Source of the DNA: Legionella israelensis
GTDB lineage: Bacteria; Pseudomonadota; Gammaproteobacteria; Legionellales; Legionellaceae
Assembly (NCBI RefSeq): GCF_004571175.1
Contig: NZ_CP038273.1
Location: forward strand, 2,914,001 to 2,978,000
Length of the DNA stretch: 64,000 bases
Direction: 5' to 3'
A program made the position numbers and the translations under genes. Below, one piece after another: positions 56,401-63,033 of this stretch (the first letter of the stretch is position 1; each line of letters starts with the position of its first letter). The notes under the pieces are model-generated. The model did no database searches. It was given only the letters and a program-made list of their open reading frames with translations, and was not told the origin of the DNA.

Positions 56401-58084
56401 TGAGGGTGAACAGTTCACTGGCACTGAGTTTGGCATAGCCGATGTCATTGGGGTCAGTCGATAGTGTTTCATCGTTTTCATTAGGCGCTCCTCCTGTGCT
56501 TTCATCAAGCAGCAGGACATTGTCGCTGGCGGTGATATCAAGGGCAGGGCCGTCGTCATCAAAGGAAATCTGGAGAGGATTGGTGCTGGTGGCGGAGGTG
56601 CTGTCCCCATCTCCATCGGTGACGGTTTGTACGACATGAATGGCTGCACTGTTAGCTAAGGTTAATGCATCGTCGTGATTAGAGGCATCAGGATGATGAA
56701 GTGCTACGTCATTTGCCAGAGTAATGGTAACTTCCCCTGTTGTATTGTTAATTTGAACGGTGAAGGCAAGTTTTCCGCCATCTCCGCCTCTGCGTCCTTC
56801 GTATTGATCATCCGATACTTTGATCAGGCGAATTTCTTCAGTAATCGCAGATTCGCCTGTAAACCAGAGCCCCGTGGGGGCATCATCAACAGCCTTAAGG
56901 CTGTAAGTTACTGTTCCATTTTCATCGGCGCCGAATTTTGGTGTTTCAAACAGATCCGAAATCTTGTTTGCTGGAATGGTAGCAATGTGCACACCATCAC
57001 CTTCAGGCATTAGAGCTGATTCATCTAAAGACGTTGTAACTGTACCAGGTTTTGGAATGGCTATCGGTACATCATCCTCAATGTTTACTAAAACCGTACT
57101 GGGGGGAAGTATTATTGAATCTCCACCATTAAAAATGGCACGTATCAGTGGAGATAAATCAAAGCTGAATATCTCAGAGTCATCATTATTGGCATTTGGA
57201 TGATCGATTGCCATTAAAAGATTTTTCGTCAGGGTTCCATCATCGTTCAGTGTAAATGTAAAGACTGTCTGGATTTGCCCCTTAATATTAACTTCCGCTG
57301 ATAAAGTATCTCCTTTGACAGAGAACAGAACATCGTTTCCTTGCACAGTAAATTTTGGTAATGAATTAATGTTGCCGCTCCATTCAAAATTTATGTTTGA
57401 GGAAGGATTGAAAAGCGAAGTCAAAGATACGGTCTGAGTTGAAGTTTGTGTTTGATTTTCAGTGATACCAGATGCTAGGGCATCATCATGAACATTGATA
57501 ACCAAATTATTTATTAATGCAGGTTCTGGTGGTTCTGGTGGATTGGACTCTGTTTGGTCGGGTTCAGCTAAGATATTGAAACCAGCATGATTCGAGTCAT
57601 TTGGTTTAAAAAGAAAACTGCTTTCTATATTTTCATTAAAAGATTGATTGATTGGTTTTGTGGGGTAACCTGCTGCCACACCACCGAGGCTGTATAAAGG
57701 ATTCAGGATAATAAAATCACTTCCTTCATTCATTTCCAGGCTGCCCCCTTCTCCAGCGGCGGTTTCTTCGAGAGCTTCCAGAATGACACTAGGATCGATA
57801 CCCTTTTTAATGGCTTCTTCTATAATATGTTCCAGAAGGGTTTCTTTAGTTGCTGCTTTTAGTAGTGGGCTTATGCCGTCAAGGATGATCGGTTTGCTGA
57901 TTTGCAAAATTGTTGGAAATCCATTTAAAAATTTAGCATAGGCATTGCCTGTTATAAGGGTAAGAATATCACCATCATTAAGGATTGCACCCTGCTTTGC
58001 TATAGATATCTCGCCATTGATATTTTTTCGAAGCAACAGACCATTTACTGCTGCAATTTGACCGCTGCCATTTTTAAGAGCCAT
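50420..58084 (-). CDS. Giant type I secreted RTX adhesin (LapA/RtxA-like)
   Basis: This 2554-aa surface adhesin starts with a LapA-type retention module (about 1-140) with TAAG at residues 108-111, the di-alanine site cut by LapG-type proteases. A linker is followed by six or more VCBS/T1SS-143-type repeats, each ending FxDDGP. An Ala/Glu-rich insert lies at about 765-905. VWA domain 1 (VLDVSGSM, MIDAS about 1690), a cadherin-like segment and VWA domain 2 (VLDVSGSM about 2065) follow. RTX calcium repeats (AGGDDIIFGD about 2335; GGAGNDHIY about 2415) and an uncleaved secretion signal close the protein. It has no signal peptide. A near-identical 543-bp repeat occurs twice. Its transporter and LapD/LapG are not in this window. 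Confidence 0.95.
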   Translation of the reverse strand: MALKNGSGQIAAVNGLLLRKNINGEISIAKQGAILNDGDILTLITGNAYAKFLNGFPTILQISKPIILDGISPLLKAATKETLLEHIIEEAIKKGIDPSVILEALEETAAGEGGSLEMNEGSDFIILNPLYSLGGVAAGYPTKPINQSFNENIESSFLFKPNDSNHAGFNILAEPDQTESNPPEPPEPALINNLVINVHDDALASGITENQTQTSTQTVSLTSLFNPSSNINFEWSGNINSLPKFTVQGNDVLFSVKGDTLSAEVNIKGQIQTVFTFTLNDDGTLTKNLLMAIDHPNANNDDSEIFSFDLSPLIRAIFNGGDSIILPPSTVLVNIEDDVPIAIPKPGTVTTSLDESALMPEGDGVHIATIPANKISDLFETPKFGADENGTVTYSLKAVDDAPTGLWFTGESAITEEIRLIKVSDDQYEGRRGGDGGKLAFTVQINNTTGEVTITLANDVALHHPDASNHDDALTLANSAAIHVVQTVTDGDGDSTSATSTNPLQISFDDDGPALDITASDNVLLLDESTGGAPNENDETLSTDPNDIGYAKLSASELFTLSTNAGADGEQSLSFQLVVNDSDSGLTETATGDAIVLSANENGTEVYGQNSSDGLVFKIVIDPNTGNVEVFQYSAIVHDNPSDPDEADTPKTLAQDALSLKTTLIDGDGDIAEDSFDLGQLIHFEDDGPVAQLELNGNTVTLDESIGIDNNDPNAHTDDDISNNPFPAAYGTPIGLISDVALVEGSALFGSDGPAITPTTDTGSEEAPSVGDETAADEAPATAPRAGAEAEDAASAARDTRTEADEAASAALDDRIEIEDTASAVDGVEVEAEEVDSTLGDVRAEVEDALSAVDRVEAEAEEVVEAGTEAEAEETVEAGAEAEAEETAEADAEAEAEDENNDSLPDSGGTATDSIPSIQYALNLTQGEGSDSGLKTTTGTSIHLYLEDNGDVTGRAGSSTDSVAFAIRIDETTGKVTVAQYLSLQHPDAPENDDEAINLSGKLDIVITATDGDGDQNSNSIDIGANIRFEDDGPAISVAVNDGNSIVLNTQDADTIGNASDTATASFAAAFSIDSSSYGSDGAGSIDWNYQLNLMADAPLNSTMTSGGQAIYLYEVDGDIIGSTASDQNDINTANTIFSLSVDAGTGDVTLTQMQEIDHPLPGDNANYSQQSLVLNTGLIALTAEAIITDGDNDTAIDSQQLDLGGNLIFDDDGPALDITASDNVLLLDESTGGAPNENDETLSTDPNDIGYAKLSASELFTLSTNAGADGEQSLSFQLAVNDSDSGLTETATGDAIVLSANENGTEVYGQNSSDGLVFKIVIDPNTGNVEVFQYSAIVHDNPSDPDEADTPKTLAQDALSLKTTLIDGDGDIAEDNFDLGQLIHFEDDGPVINADPPDNFEPWQSPDISHITLYWRQADDGHLEDTRGNGKDPDGWFTVKIDNYRGSPDLDDEIGRILDFLVSEEVIEESDKDSLVGVAIKGGQQELWYDYDTANSDPNSDSHPNDIPDFPIEKNELDMTYAWGDVLASGIPPSNTSSQQTITLDENDLSEENSLVSSGQIDISYGSDGVGGLTLSDSGAPDGYTYTLNQNATVLTVRDHETNTDVMKISIINAATGEYEVELLSPLTHPTSEDILSFNIGFTATDGDGDAVTGSFGINVINDGHPVAYDNKAKVDELSDYLNIYFVLDVSGSMGWKIDPVTGETIYSWWGPIEGSPNRLELAKEALVNLTEQYSNINGEALITVVPFSSGRGDNGAFASQTFNVLTPAGLQAAKDFINELDVGEGSLGTGTEYNDALNITREQLEADLANSALDNYENKVYFLSDGMPSPNAEAPASWQGFVDGNNIDVIPVGIGDFDTGGLVAVGNSGDEIIQVINPNELSAILENQISHIATGNVVTDLNSHGEIDTYGEDGHAAGTPLVISIEHNGVTYQFGDYSQNTDGHYVATIETELGGQLIFNFSTGDYQYTAPVVSGDNEERFEYTIQDADGDTASAFLTICIHDTSPPEFIVGTNVDDQDTSDTAYAVGDGKGTITGDGAGDILVGDTGGQEQTGKVANLAFVLDVSGSMNDNLGDSNQSKLDVLKTTMSNFLTQLSETENAAIRVHIVPFASIALAPQTFDISSGELTSALNYIEALEANGGTNYEAALGTANNWFSDPSHLLANADFQQTIFLTDGLPTLYTDGDSTDYTNENKVFGHGQHVEKVLIENLYGNHEGEEVTRDILNNIGETDSRDLDGRQDYVYDQDDDGDFETIPTTSDFIESVPDTYSEVDALKAHGPLRAISLENSEATTYLNNIDSEGQAYQVGSQELLQEILNDLSPLNSLNAAGDDRIIGAGGDDIIFGDSLYTDLLADNEGLNMPDGSGWAVFEELENNHADWDRQDTIDYINNHSDELAQQTVLPNGSGRAGGNDYIEGGAGNDHIYSQEGADTVDGGSGNNTIDLGIDSDADALIFNIETLDGNNTIINFDKNVDYLHFENVLTENSGGNIDDLDSLLDPENAFENTGLNNEDLTVNFQNGASITFVGVGLDASTMNSMQDITPNIVVNEISI
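53916..54458 (-). repeat. 543-bp in-frame repeat in the adhesin, copy 1
   Basis: This matches 56022-56564 with no indels and only about two substitutions (T/C at 53976, G/A near 54246). It encodes 181 residues of a VCBS/T1SS-type domain with DITASDNVLLLDESTGG. The offset is 2106 bp (702 codons), so recombination would keep the frame. Confidence 0.9.
55405..55512 (-). repeat. 36-bp tandem repeat, three copies, in the adhesin
   Basis: Three 36-bp units (start CTTCAGCGTCTGCC) encode a 12-residue motif like AEAEETVEAGAE. It lies inside the Ala/Glu-rich insert of the adhesin. The units have a few substitutions, so copy number may vary between strains. Confidence 0.75.
56022..56564 (-). repeat. 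543-bp in-frame repeat in the adhesin, copy 2
   Basis: Second copy of 53916-54458, in the same orientation. The N-terminal-side copy encodes LVVNDSD where the other encodes LAVNDSD. Confidence 0.9.
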
Positions 58085-58329
58085 AGTTCACCACAGAAAT
58101 AATACATCCCTGTTATAAAATATAGGATAAAAAATGATCATAATCAGAATAAAAAAGCATTTTTTACAAGAAACTTGCAATTTTGTTAATTTTTTTTATT
58201 TCTGATGATTATAATGGCGAAAATAATGCGTTAATGGCGGTAATGTTAGGTGTCTTCTTTCGTTTCCTGGCTACAAAAAGTGCGGCTAATATCTACAATT
58301 AAATTTAAATCACTCAGCTAAAGCGCTAA

Positions 58330-58381
58330 AGCGTGTCATCACGACATTATTGGCAGCCAAAAAATCTCAAGATGACATGCT
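58330..58381 (-). terminator. Hairpin just after the FlgM-like gene
   Basis: AGCGTGTCATC (58330-58340) and GATGACATGCT (58371-58381) pair over 11 positions with one G-T. An inner TTGGC/GCCAA stem and a T6 run (minus strand) lie inside. It starts one base after the stop codon of the FlgM-like gene and may terminate it or separate it from the adhesin. Confidence 0.45.
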
Positions 58382-58693
58382 CTAAGCAAACTCCATGGTT
58401 GTAAGTAATTGAGAAGCTATTGTATCGCTATTGATCTTATATCGGCCTGATTGAATTTCTGTTTTAAAATGAGAGACTTTGATATGGTCGACCTCGAGGG
58501 CATTTAAAATATAGGCTTTAAGTGCTTCTATTTGTCCGGATGCATTCTCAGTCGATGTATTTTCTTCTTTTATTTGCATATTGGGCATGGTTTTTTGGGC
58601 AAAATTAATTTGCTTTTTTGAATGAAAGGATTTAAATATAGTCGTTTCATCAACTTCATCAACCATTGGATTTCTCTCAATAACATTTTCCAT
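58382..58693 (-). CDS. FlgM-like anti-sigma-28 factor
   Basis: This 103-aa protein has a polar, unstructured-looking N-terminal half. Its C-terminal domain (IKVSHFKTEIQSGRYKINSD, then TIASQLL) lines up with the sigma-28-binding region of Salmonella FlgM ([20 protein letters not shown]), with about nine identities in 25 positions by eye. FlgM holds sigma-28 (FliA) inactive until the flagellar hook is complete. There are no flagellar genes beside it; the neighbour is the giant adhesin 297 bp downstream on the same strand. GCCGATAA, the sigma-28 -10 consensus, occurs twice upstream. The family call is moderately confident. Confidence 0.7.
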   Translation of the reverse strand: MENVIERNPMVDEVDETTIFKSFHSKKQINFAQKTMPNMQIKEENTSTENASGQIEALKAYILNALEVDHIKVSHFKTEIQSGRYKINSDTIASQLLTTMEFA

Positions 58694-58694
58694 A

Positions 58695-58766
58695 TTATCG
58701 GCTCCTTTTACAAAATCCTTAATAAAAATCGACTGATTTTTTAACCGTTTCAGGCTTATTATCGGC
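58695..58766 (-). promoter_or_regulatory. Two sigma-28-like -10 boxes upstream of the FlgM-like gene
   Basis: GCCGATAA occurs on the minus strand at 58759-58766 and again at 58695-58702, the latter touching the start codon. The nearer one has TAAG 15 bases upstream (consensus TAAA); the farther one has no good -35. The rest of the 58694-59014 spacer (321 bp) holds nothing else I can name. Confidence 0.4.
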
Positions 58767-59014
58767 AGTGAAAAACTCTTCAGCTTTCAAGCCGTTCGGA
58801 TATGGCCCATAGATATATAGAATAGACAAATATTTAAGAATGTCCAATTTTTTGGATACCTCTCGTACAATTTATTTTGTTCATGAGCAAAGATCAATTT
58901 CCTTATATTATAAATGTTATGTATGGCATTAATTCAAATTTGATTTCTTTACTCATGGCTTATCTCTATGGTTTAATCCACCGTCAAAATCAATGAAAGT
59001 TTAATTTTACTGAG

Positions 59015-59419
59015 ATGTATGTGTTTAAAGCCATTCAACGAGTTATACCTGTTTTTTTATCAATGACGGTATATGCAAATAGCCACCACCCACAAGATTT
59101 TTTAAATCAAATTGCCGGATCAAATAATGAGGGTGAGCAGATTGTGAAACATTTTTGTATTAGCTGTCATGCATCAAAACCTCTGATCCCAATAGGTGCT
59201 CCTCGTAAGCAAAATATAGACGATTGGGAGGCGCGTGTCAGGCAGGGGGCAGATCGTTTATTCCAACGTGCGTCGGAAGGTTTTAATGCCATGCCTCCAC
59301 GAGGAGGATGTTTTGAATGCTCTGATAAACAATTGGTACTGGCAATTCTTGAAATGTTACCTGAAAAAATAAAAAAAGATATGAAAAACGAGCTGTTAGA
59401 GCTTAAAAAAAACAAATAG
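59015..59419 (+). CDS. Periplasmic cytochrome c5
   Basis: This 134-aa class I cytochrome has a signal peptide (cleavage near YANS), a haem site Cys48-x2-Cys51-His52 (CISCH), axial Met93 in FNAMPPRGG, and a second Cys pair, GGCFEC. The MPPRGGC-x2-C-SD motif is typical of cytochrome c5. It carries electrons in the periplasm; partners are unknown. A Lys-rich C-terminal helix follows. It is followed 75 bp later by an L,D-transpeptidase on the same strand. Confidence 0.9.
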   Translation: MYVFKAIQRVIPVFLSMTVYANSHHPQDFLNQIAGSNNEGEQIVKHFCISCHASKPLIPIGAPRKQNIDDWEARVRQGADRLFQRASEGFNAMPPRGGCFECSDKQLVLAILEMLPEKIKKDMKNELLELKKNK

Positions 59420-59494
59420 TAAAATTTTTTTATAAAAATTACTAAACTAATTTCAAATTCTCCCGATAATTTTAAAAAAAGAGGGAGAAACATC

Positions 59495-60052
59495 GTGAAA
59501 AGACAATTAGCAATCGTACCAGCGTTTGTTTTACTGACATCTTGCGCCTCGATGGATCGCTCAGTTTCTGTGGTTGATGATGGCGGAAATGTCCATTACA
59601 CCATGCACCACAGTTTTGATAATAAAGGTACATACCATTTTCCTGAAAAACGAAAAGCTACAGGCCGTAAGGTGTTTATATTTGATCCTCGCGTGACATC
59701 CTGGGCTGCCTATGATGCTCAAGGTAATAGGATAAAAACAGGTCGTGCATCAGGCGGTAAGGATTTCTGTGAAGATATCGGCAGAAGTTGCCGAACCGTA
59801 GTAGGACGATTCAGAGTTTATTCGAAGAAAGGGGAGGAATGTACATCCAGTAAATACCCTATTGAGACGAATGGCGGGGCACGCATGCCTCATTGTATGC
59901 ACTTTAATGGTGGTTATTCTATCCATGGAGCCTATGAAGTGCCTAATTATAACGCCAGCCATGGTTGTATTCGGGTATTGCCAAGTGCTGCAAAATGGTT
60001 AAATGAAAGTTTTGTTGATATAGGCACTACGGTTATCGTTAAACCATATTAA
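59495..60052 (+). CDS. L,D-transpeptidase lipoprotein (YkuD domain)
   Basis: A 185-aa lipoprotein with lipobox LLTSC (Cys17). The YkuD catalytic motif is HGAYEVPNYNASHGCIRVL, with His and Cys nucleophile in SHGCIR. The enzyme makes 3-3 peptidoglycan crosslinks or attaches proteins to the wall. The start is GTG at 59495. The ribosome site GAGGGAG lies in the right arm of a perfect 7-bp inverted repeat (TTCTCCC 59458-59464, GGGAGAA 59483-59489), which could limit translation. It is followed by a weak hairpin (60092-60117). Confidence 0.92.
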   Translation: MKRQLAIVPAFVLLTSCASMDRSVSVVDDGGNVHYTMHHSFDNKGTYHFPEKRKATGRKVFIFDPRVTSWAAYDAQGNRIKTGRASGGKDFCEDIGRSCRTVVGRFRVYSKKGEECTSSKYPIETNGGARMPHCMHFNGGYSIHGAYEVPNYNASHGCIRVLPSAAKWLNESFVDIGTTVIVKPY

Positions 60053-60254
60053 AAAAGAATTTTTCGATTAACTCTGTTTGCGTGAGGCCATCCCACTGTA
60101 TTTGGGGTGGCAACAATGTATCAGGTGAAAGCAAGCTAGATGTCCTCATTTCATCCATTGAAGCAAAAAATTTTGTTCATGGAACCTAAGAAACACTTGA
60201 TTAACACCATGACTAATCATACTATCTCTTTTTTTCAGTCCTTCATGTTTTACT

Positions 60255-61028
60255 ATGATTCTCTGTCTTGATGTAGGAAATTCGCATATCTATGGCGGTG
60301 TATTTGCAGGAGACGACATTCGTGTGCGTTTTCGTCATACTTCCAAAGTTATTACCTCAGATGAATTAGGAATTTTTTTAAAGAGCGTGCTGCGTGAAAA
60401 TAATTGCTCTCCAGAAGCTATTCATCAAATTGCCATTTGTTCGGTTGTGCCTCAGATTGATTATTCATTGCGCTCTGCCTGCCTTAAATATTTTTCAATT
60501 GAGCCTTTTTTTCTTCAGGCTGGCGTGAAAACCGGCTTAAATCTCAAATATCGAAATCCTTTGGAAATTGGTGCCGATCGCATTGCAAACTCCATTGCTG
60601 CTGTTCATTTTTACCCTAATCAGAACATAATTATCATCGATTTCGGTACAGCCACCACTTTCTGTGTGATCAACGCTCAAAAATCCTATCTTGGCGGTGT
60701 TATTCTTTCAGGGATACGTTTGTCTGTGGATTCTTTATCAACGAATACTGCAAAACTCCCGCCAGTAGAAATTGTGAAAACCCAGCAAGTGATTGGTCGT
60801 TCCACCATTGAAAGCATTCAATCTGGCGTGTATTACGGTGCTCTGGGTGCAGGACGGGAATTAATACAGAGGCTTAAATCAGAAGCTTTTGCAAATGAGG
60901 AAGTTCTTGTACTTGCAACAGGGGGATTTGCTTCTTTGTTTGAAAATCAAGATTTATTTGATGTGCATGTCCCTGATCTGGTCTTACAAGGGGTAAGGCT
61001 TTCGGCGCTAATGAACGATTTTCGCTAG
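60255..61028 (+). CDS. coaX: Type III pantothenate kinase
   Basis: CoaX phosphorylates pantothenate at the start of coenzyme A synthesis. This 257-aa ASKHA-fold enzyme has LCLDVGNSHIYGG (ATP site), NPLEIGADRIANSIAA, IDFGTATTFCVI (phosphate 2) and YLGGVILSGI. The length is typical. It sits 270 bp upstream of mraZ. Confidence 0.94.
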   Translation: MILCLDVGNSHIYGGVFAGDDIRVRFRHTSKVITSDELGIFLKSVLRENNCSPEAIHQIAICSVVPQIDYSLRSACLKYFSIEPFFLQAGVKTGLNLKYRNPLEIGADRIANSIAAVHFYPNQNIIIIDFGTATTFCVINAQKSYLGGVILSGIRLSVDSLSTNTAKLPPVEIVKTQQVIGRSTIESIQSGVYYGALGAGRELIQRLKSEAFANEEVLVLATGGFASLFENQDLFDVHVPDLVLQGVRLSALMNDFR

Positions 61029-61207
61029 AACATGCCCTAAATTTGCAGTCGGTAAAAATAATTGAGCGGTTGATTCTCATATTTTGCTGTTCTCCTCTCA
61101 TATATGCTGCATTATTCCTGATAATTTTCATTTAATGGTCTAACTAGAAACGCCTTTATCAATCCTGCCAGTTTTATCAAAAATTTATCAAAAAAATCTG
61201 TTTTTTC

Positions 61208-61281
61208 TTGACGCGAGTGAAAATCTGTTTCTATAGTGTAGAAAAGTGGGTTAAAATAATAAAAAAGTGGAGATTTGTGGG
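61208..61281 (+). promoter_or_regulatory. mraZ promoter with MraZ-box-like repeats
   Basis: TTGACG at 61208-61213 and TATAGT at 61232-61237 are 18 bp apart. Just downstream are GTGGG (61246-61250), GTGGA (61267-61271) and GTGGG (61277-61281), at spacings of 21 and 10 bp. This is the pattern of the MraZ autorepressor site (direct TGGGN repeats about one helical turn apart). Confidence 0.6.
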
Positions 61282-61301
61282 TAACCCTACAAAAGAAGAA
61301 C

Positions 61302-61760
61302 ATGTTCCGTGGAATAAATGCCATCACCATTGATACGAAAGGTCGCCTTGCCATGCCAACGCGGTATCGAGACGCTTTGGGCGAAGGTGAGAGAAAATCC
61401 TTGGTTATCACTATTGACACGGAAGAAACCTGTCTTCTGCTTTATCCGGCTTCTCAATGGCAACTCATTGAGGACAAGTTACAGAAATTACCCAGTTTTA
61501 ATGCGACTGCTCGTCGTATACAACGTCTGTTGATTGGGCATGCGACCGATGTCGAGCTTGATGCGAATGGTCGGGTATTAGTGCCACCAGTGTTGCGCGA
61601 ATATGCAAAGCTTGAAAAAAAAGTTGTCATGATAGGCCAGGGAAATAAATTTGAAGTTTGGGATGAACAATTATGGCAATCTAGGCGTGAGCAATGGTTA
61701 GCTGAAGAGGCTTCAAAAAAAGAGGGGTTGCCGGAAGAACTGAGAGATATTTCATTATAG
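61302..61760 (+). CDS. mraZ: Transcriptional regulator MraZ
   Basis: MraZ is the 152-aa first gene of the division and cell wall cluster. Two SpoVT/AbrB-like domains are seen ([21 protein letters not shown] and [12 protein letters not shown]), each with the D-x3-R motif. It binds GTGGG repeats in its own promoter and represses the cluster. The ATG at 61302 is chosen over the open frame at 61275, since MFRGxN is the conserved start. It lies 11 bp before rsmH. Confidence 0.96.
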   Translation: MFRGINAITIDTKGRLAMPTRYRDALGEGERKSLVITIDTEETCLLLYPASQWQLIEDKLQKLPSFNATARRIQRLLIGHATDVELDANGRVLVPPVLREYAKLEKKVVMIGQGNKFEVWDEQLWQSRREQWLAEEASKKEGLPEELRDISL

Positions 61761-61771
61761 TGAGAACTGAT

Positions 61772-62698
61772 ATGACCACCCATCAATCTGTTTTATTACA
61801 TGAATCCATCGAGGGACTGGCGATAAAAAGCCAGGGCATTTATATCGATGGAACGTTTGGGCGTGGGGGACACAGTCGGGAAATCTTAAAGGCTCTGGGT
61901 GATAGCGGATATTTGATCGCAATTGATAAAGATCCCGAAGCCATTGATCATGCTCGTAAGATATTTGCTAATGATAAACGATTCTCTATTTTTCATGCGT
62001 CTTACGCACAACTTTCAGAGATAGCAAAACAAACAGGTGTTTATGGAAAGGTAAATGGGATTTTACTTGATTTGGGCATGTCATCACCCCAGATTGATAA
62101 TCCCGAACGCGGCTTCAGTTTTATCCATCAAGGTCCTCTGGATATGCGGATGGATACAACTCAAAACATGGATGCTGCAACCTTTATCAATACGTCAGAA
62201 ATGGAGGAAATGGCCCAGATATTTAAAGACTATGGTGAAGAACGCTTCGCCAGGCGTATTGCACGAGCCATTGTAGAAGCCAGAGAAAAGGCACCCATTA
62301 CCACGACCATGCAACTGGCGGAAATCGTAAAAGCAGCCAACCCAAAGTGGGAAAAACATAAACATCCGGCAACCCGAGTATTTCAAGCCATCAGAATTTA
62401 CATTAATCAGGAGCTTGCCGAGTTGAAAAGCTGTCTTGAACAAAGTTTTGACGTGTTGGCACCCGGCGGACGTTTGGTAGTGATTAGCTTTCATTCTCTG
62501 GAAGATCGAATCGTAAAACAATTTATGCGGTTCAAAGAACAAGGGGCATCCTTACCTCGAGAAATACCGCTAAAACATGAAGAGATTCAAATTCGTTTTA
62601 AACGTATCAATAAAGCCATTAAACCTGATGAAGCAGAAATTAAAGACAATTTGAGAGCCAGAAGCGCTGTATTGAGAATAGGGGAGAAACAACAATGA
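61772..62698 (+). CDS. rsmH: 16S rRNA (cytosine-1402-N4) methyltransferase
   Basis: RsmH (MraW) is a 308-aa SAM-dependent methyltransferase that modifies C1402 of 16S r[16 protein letters not shown] is the typical N-terminus; [11 protein letters not shown] is the SAM site; [19 protein letters not shown] and [15 protein letters not shown] are RsmH signatures. The ATG at 61772 is preferred over the in-frame GTG at 61760. It overlaps ftsL by 4 bp. Confidence 0.97.
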   Translation: MTTHQSVLLHESIEGLAIKSQGIYIDGTFGRGGHSREILKALGDSGYLIAIDKDPEAIDHARKIFANDKRFSIFHASYAQLSEIAKQTGVYGKVNGILLDLGMSSPQIDNPERGFSFIHQGPLDMRMDTTQNMDAATFINTSEMEEMAQIFKDYGEERFARRIARAIVEAREKAPITTTMQLAEIVKAANPKWEKHKHPATRVFQAIRIYINQELAELKSCLEQSFDVLAPGGRLVVISFHSLEDRIVKQFMRFKEQGASLPREIPLKHEEIQIRFKRINKAIKPDEAEIKDNLRARSAVLRIGEKQQ

Positions 62699-63033
62699 AC
62701 GCAGCAGCAAAGGTGATTAATCAAAGTAACTTATTCAATGGCCAATTTACAGATTTACGCCTATCAAAGTCACTTTTTTTCGTGATTGTGTTATCATTTG
62801 CTGTTTTGTTAAGCGCCATGGCAGTTATTTATACTACCAATGCTTATCGAATAAAATTTAATCAGGTTGAGCAGGCGGAACAGCAGAAGCATCGCTTACA
62901 AATGCAATGGGGACAATTATTGCTCGAGCAGGCAAGCCTTGCAACTTCTTCTCGCGTAGAGCAACTTGCTCATAATAAACTGGGGATGATTCTGCCACCC
63001 CCTGATAAAAAGTTTATTTTACAAATACAATGA
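62695..63033 (+). CDS. ftsL: Cell division protein FtsL
   Basis: This 112-aa bitopic protein has one membrane helix (about 28-50, [20 protein letters not shown]) and a periplasmic leucine-zipper-like coiled coil, ending in [17 protein letters not shown], as in other FtsL. It joins FtsB and FtsQ and activates FtsWI at the septum. ATGA overlaps occur at both ends (with rsmH and ftsI), so translation is coupled. Confidence 0.93.
   Translation: MNAAAKVINQSNLFNGQFTDLRLSKSLFFVIVLSFAVLLSAMAVIYTTNAYRIKFNQVEQAEQQKHRLQMQWGQLLLEQASLATSSRVEQLAHNKLGMILPPPDKKFILQIQ

Noticed and set aside
53916-56564. CRISPR-like or tandem array
   Set aside because: The repeated units are coding domains of the adhesin with long, unequal spacing; no CRISPR repeat or cas gene is present in the window.
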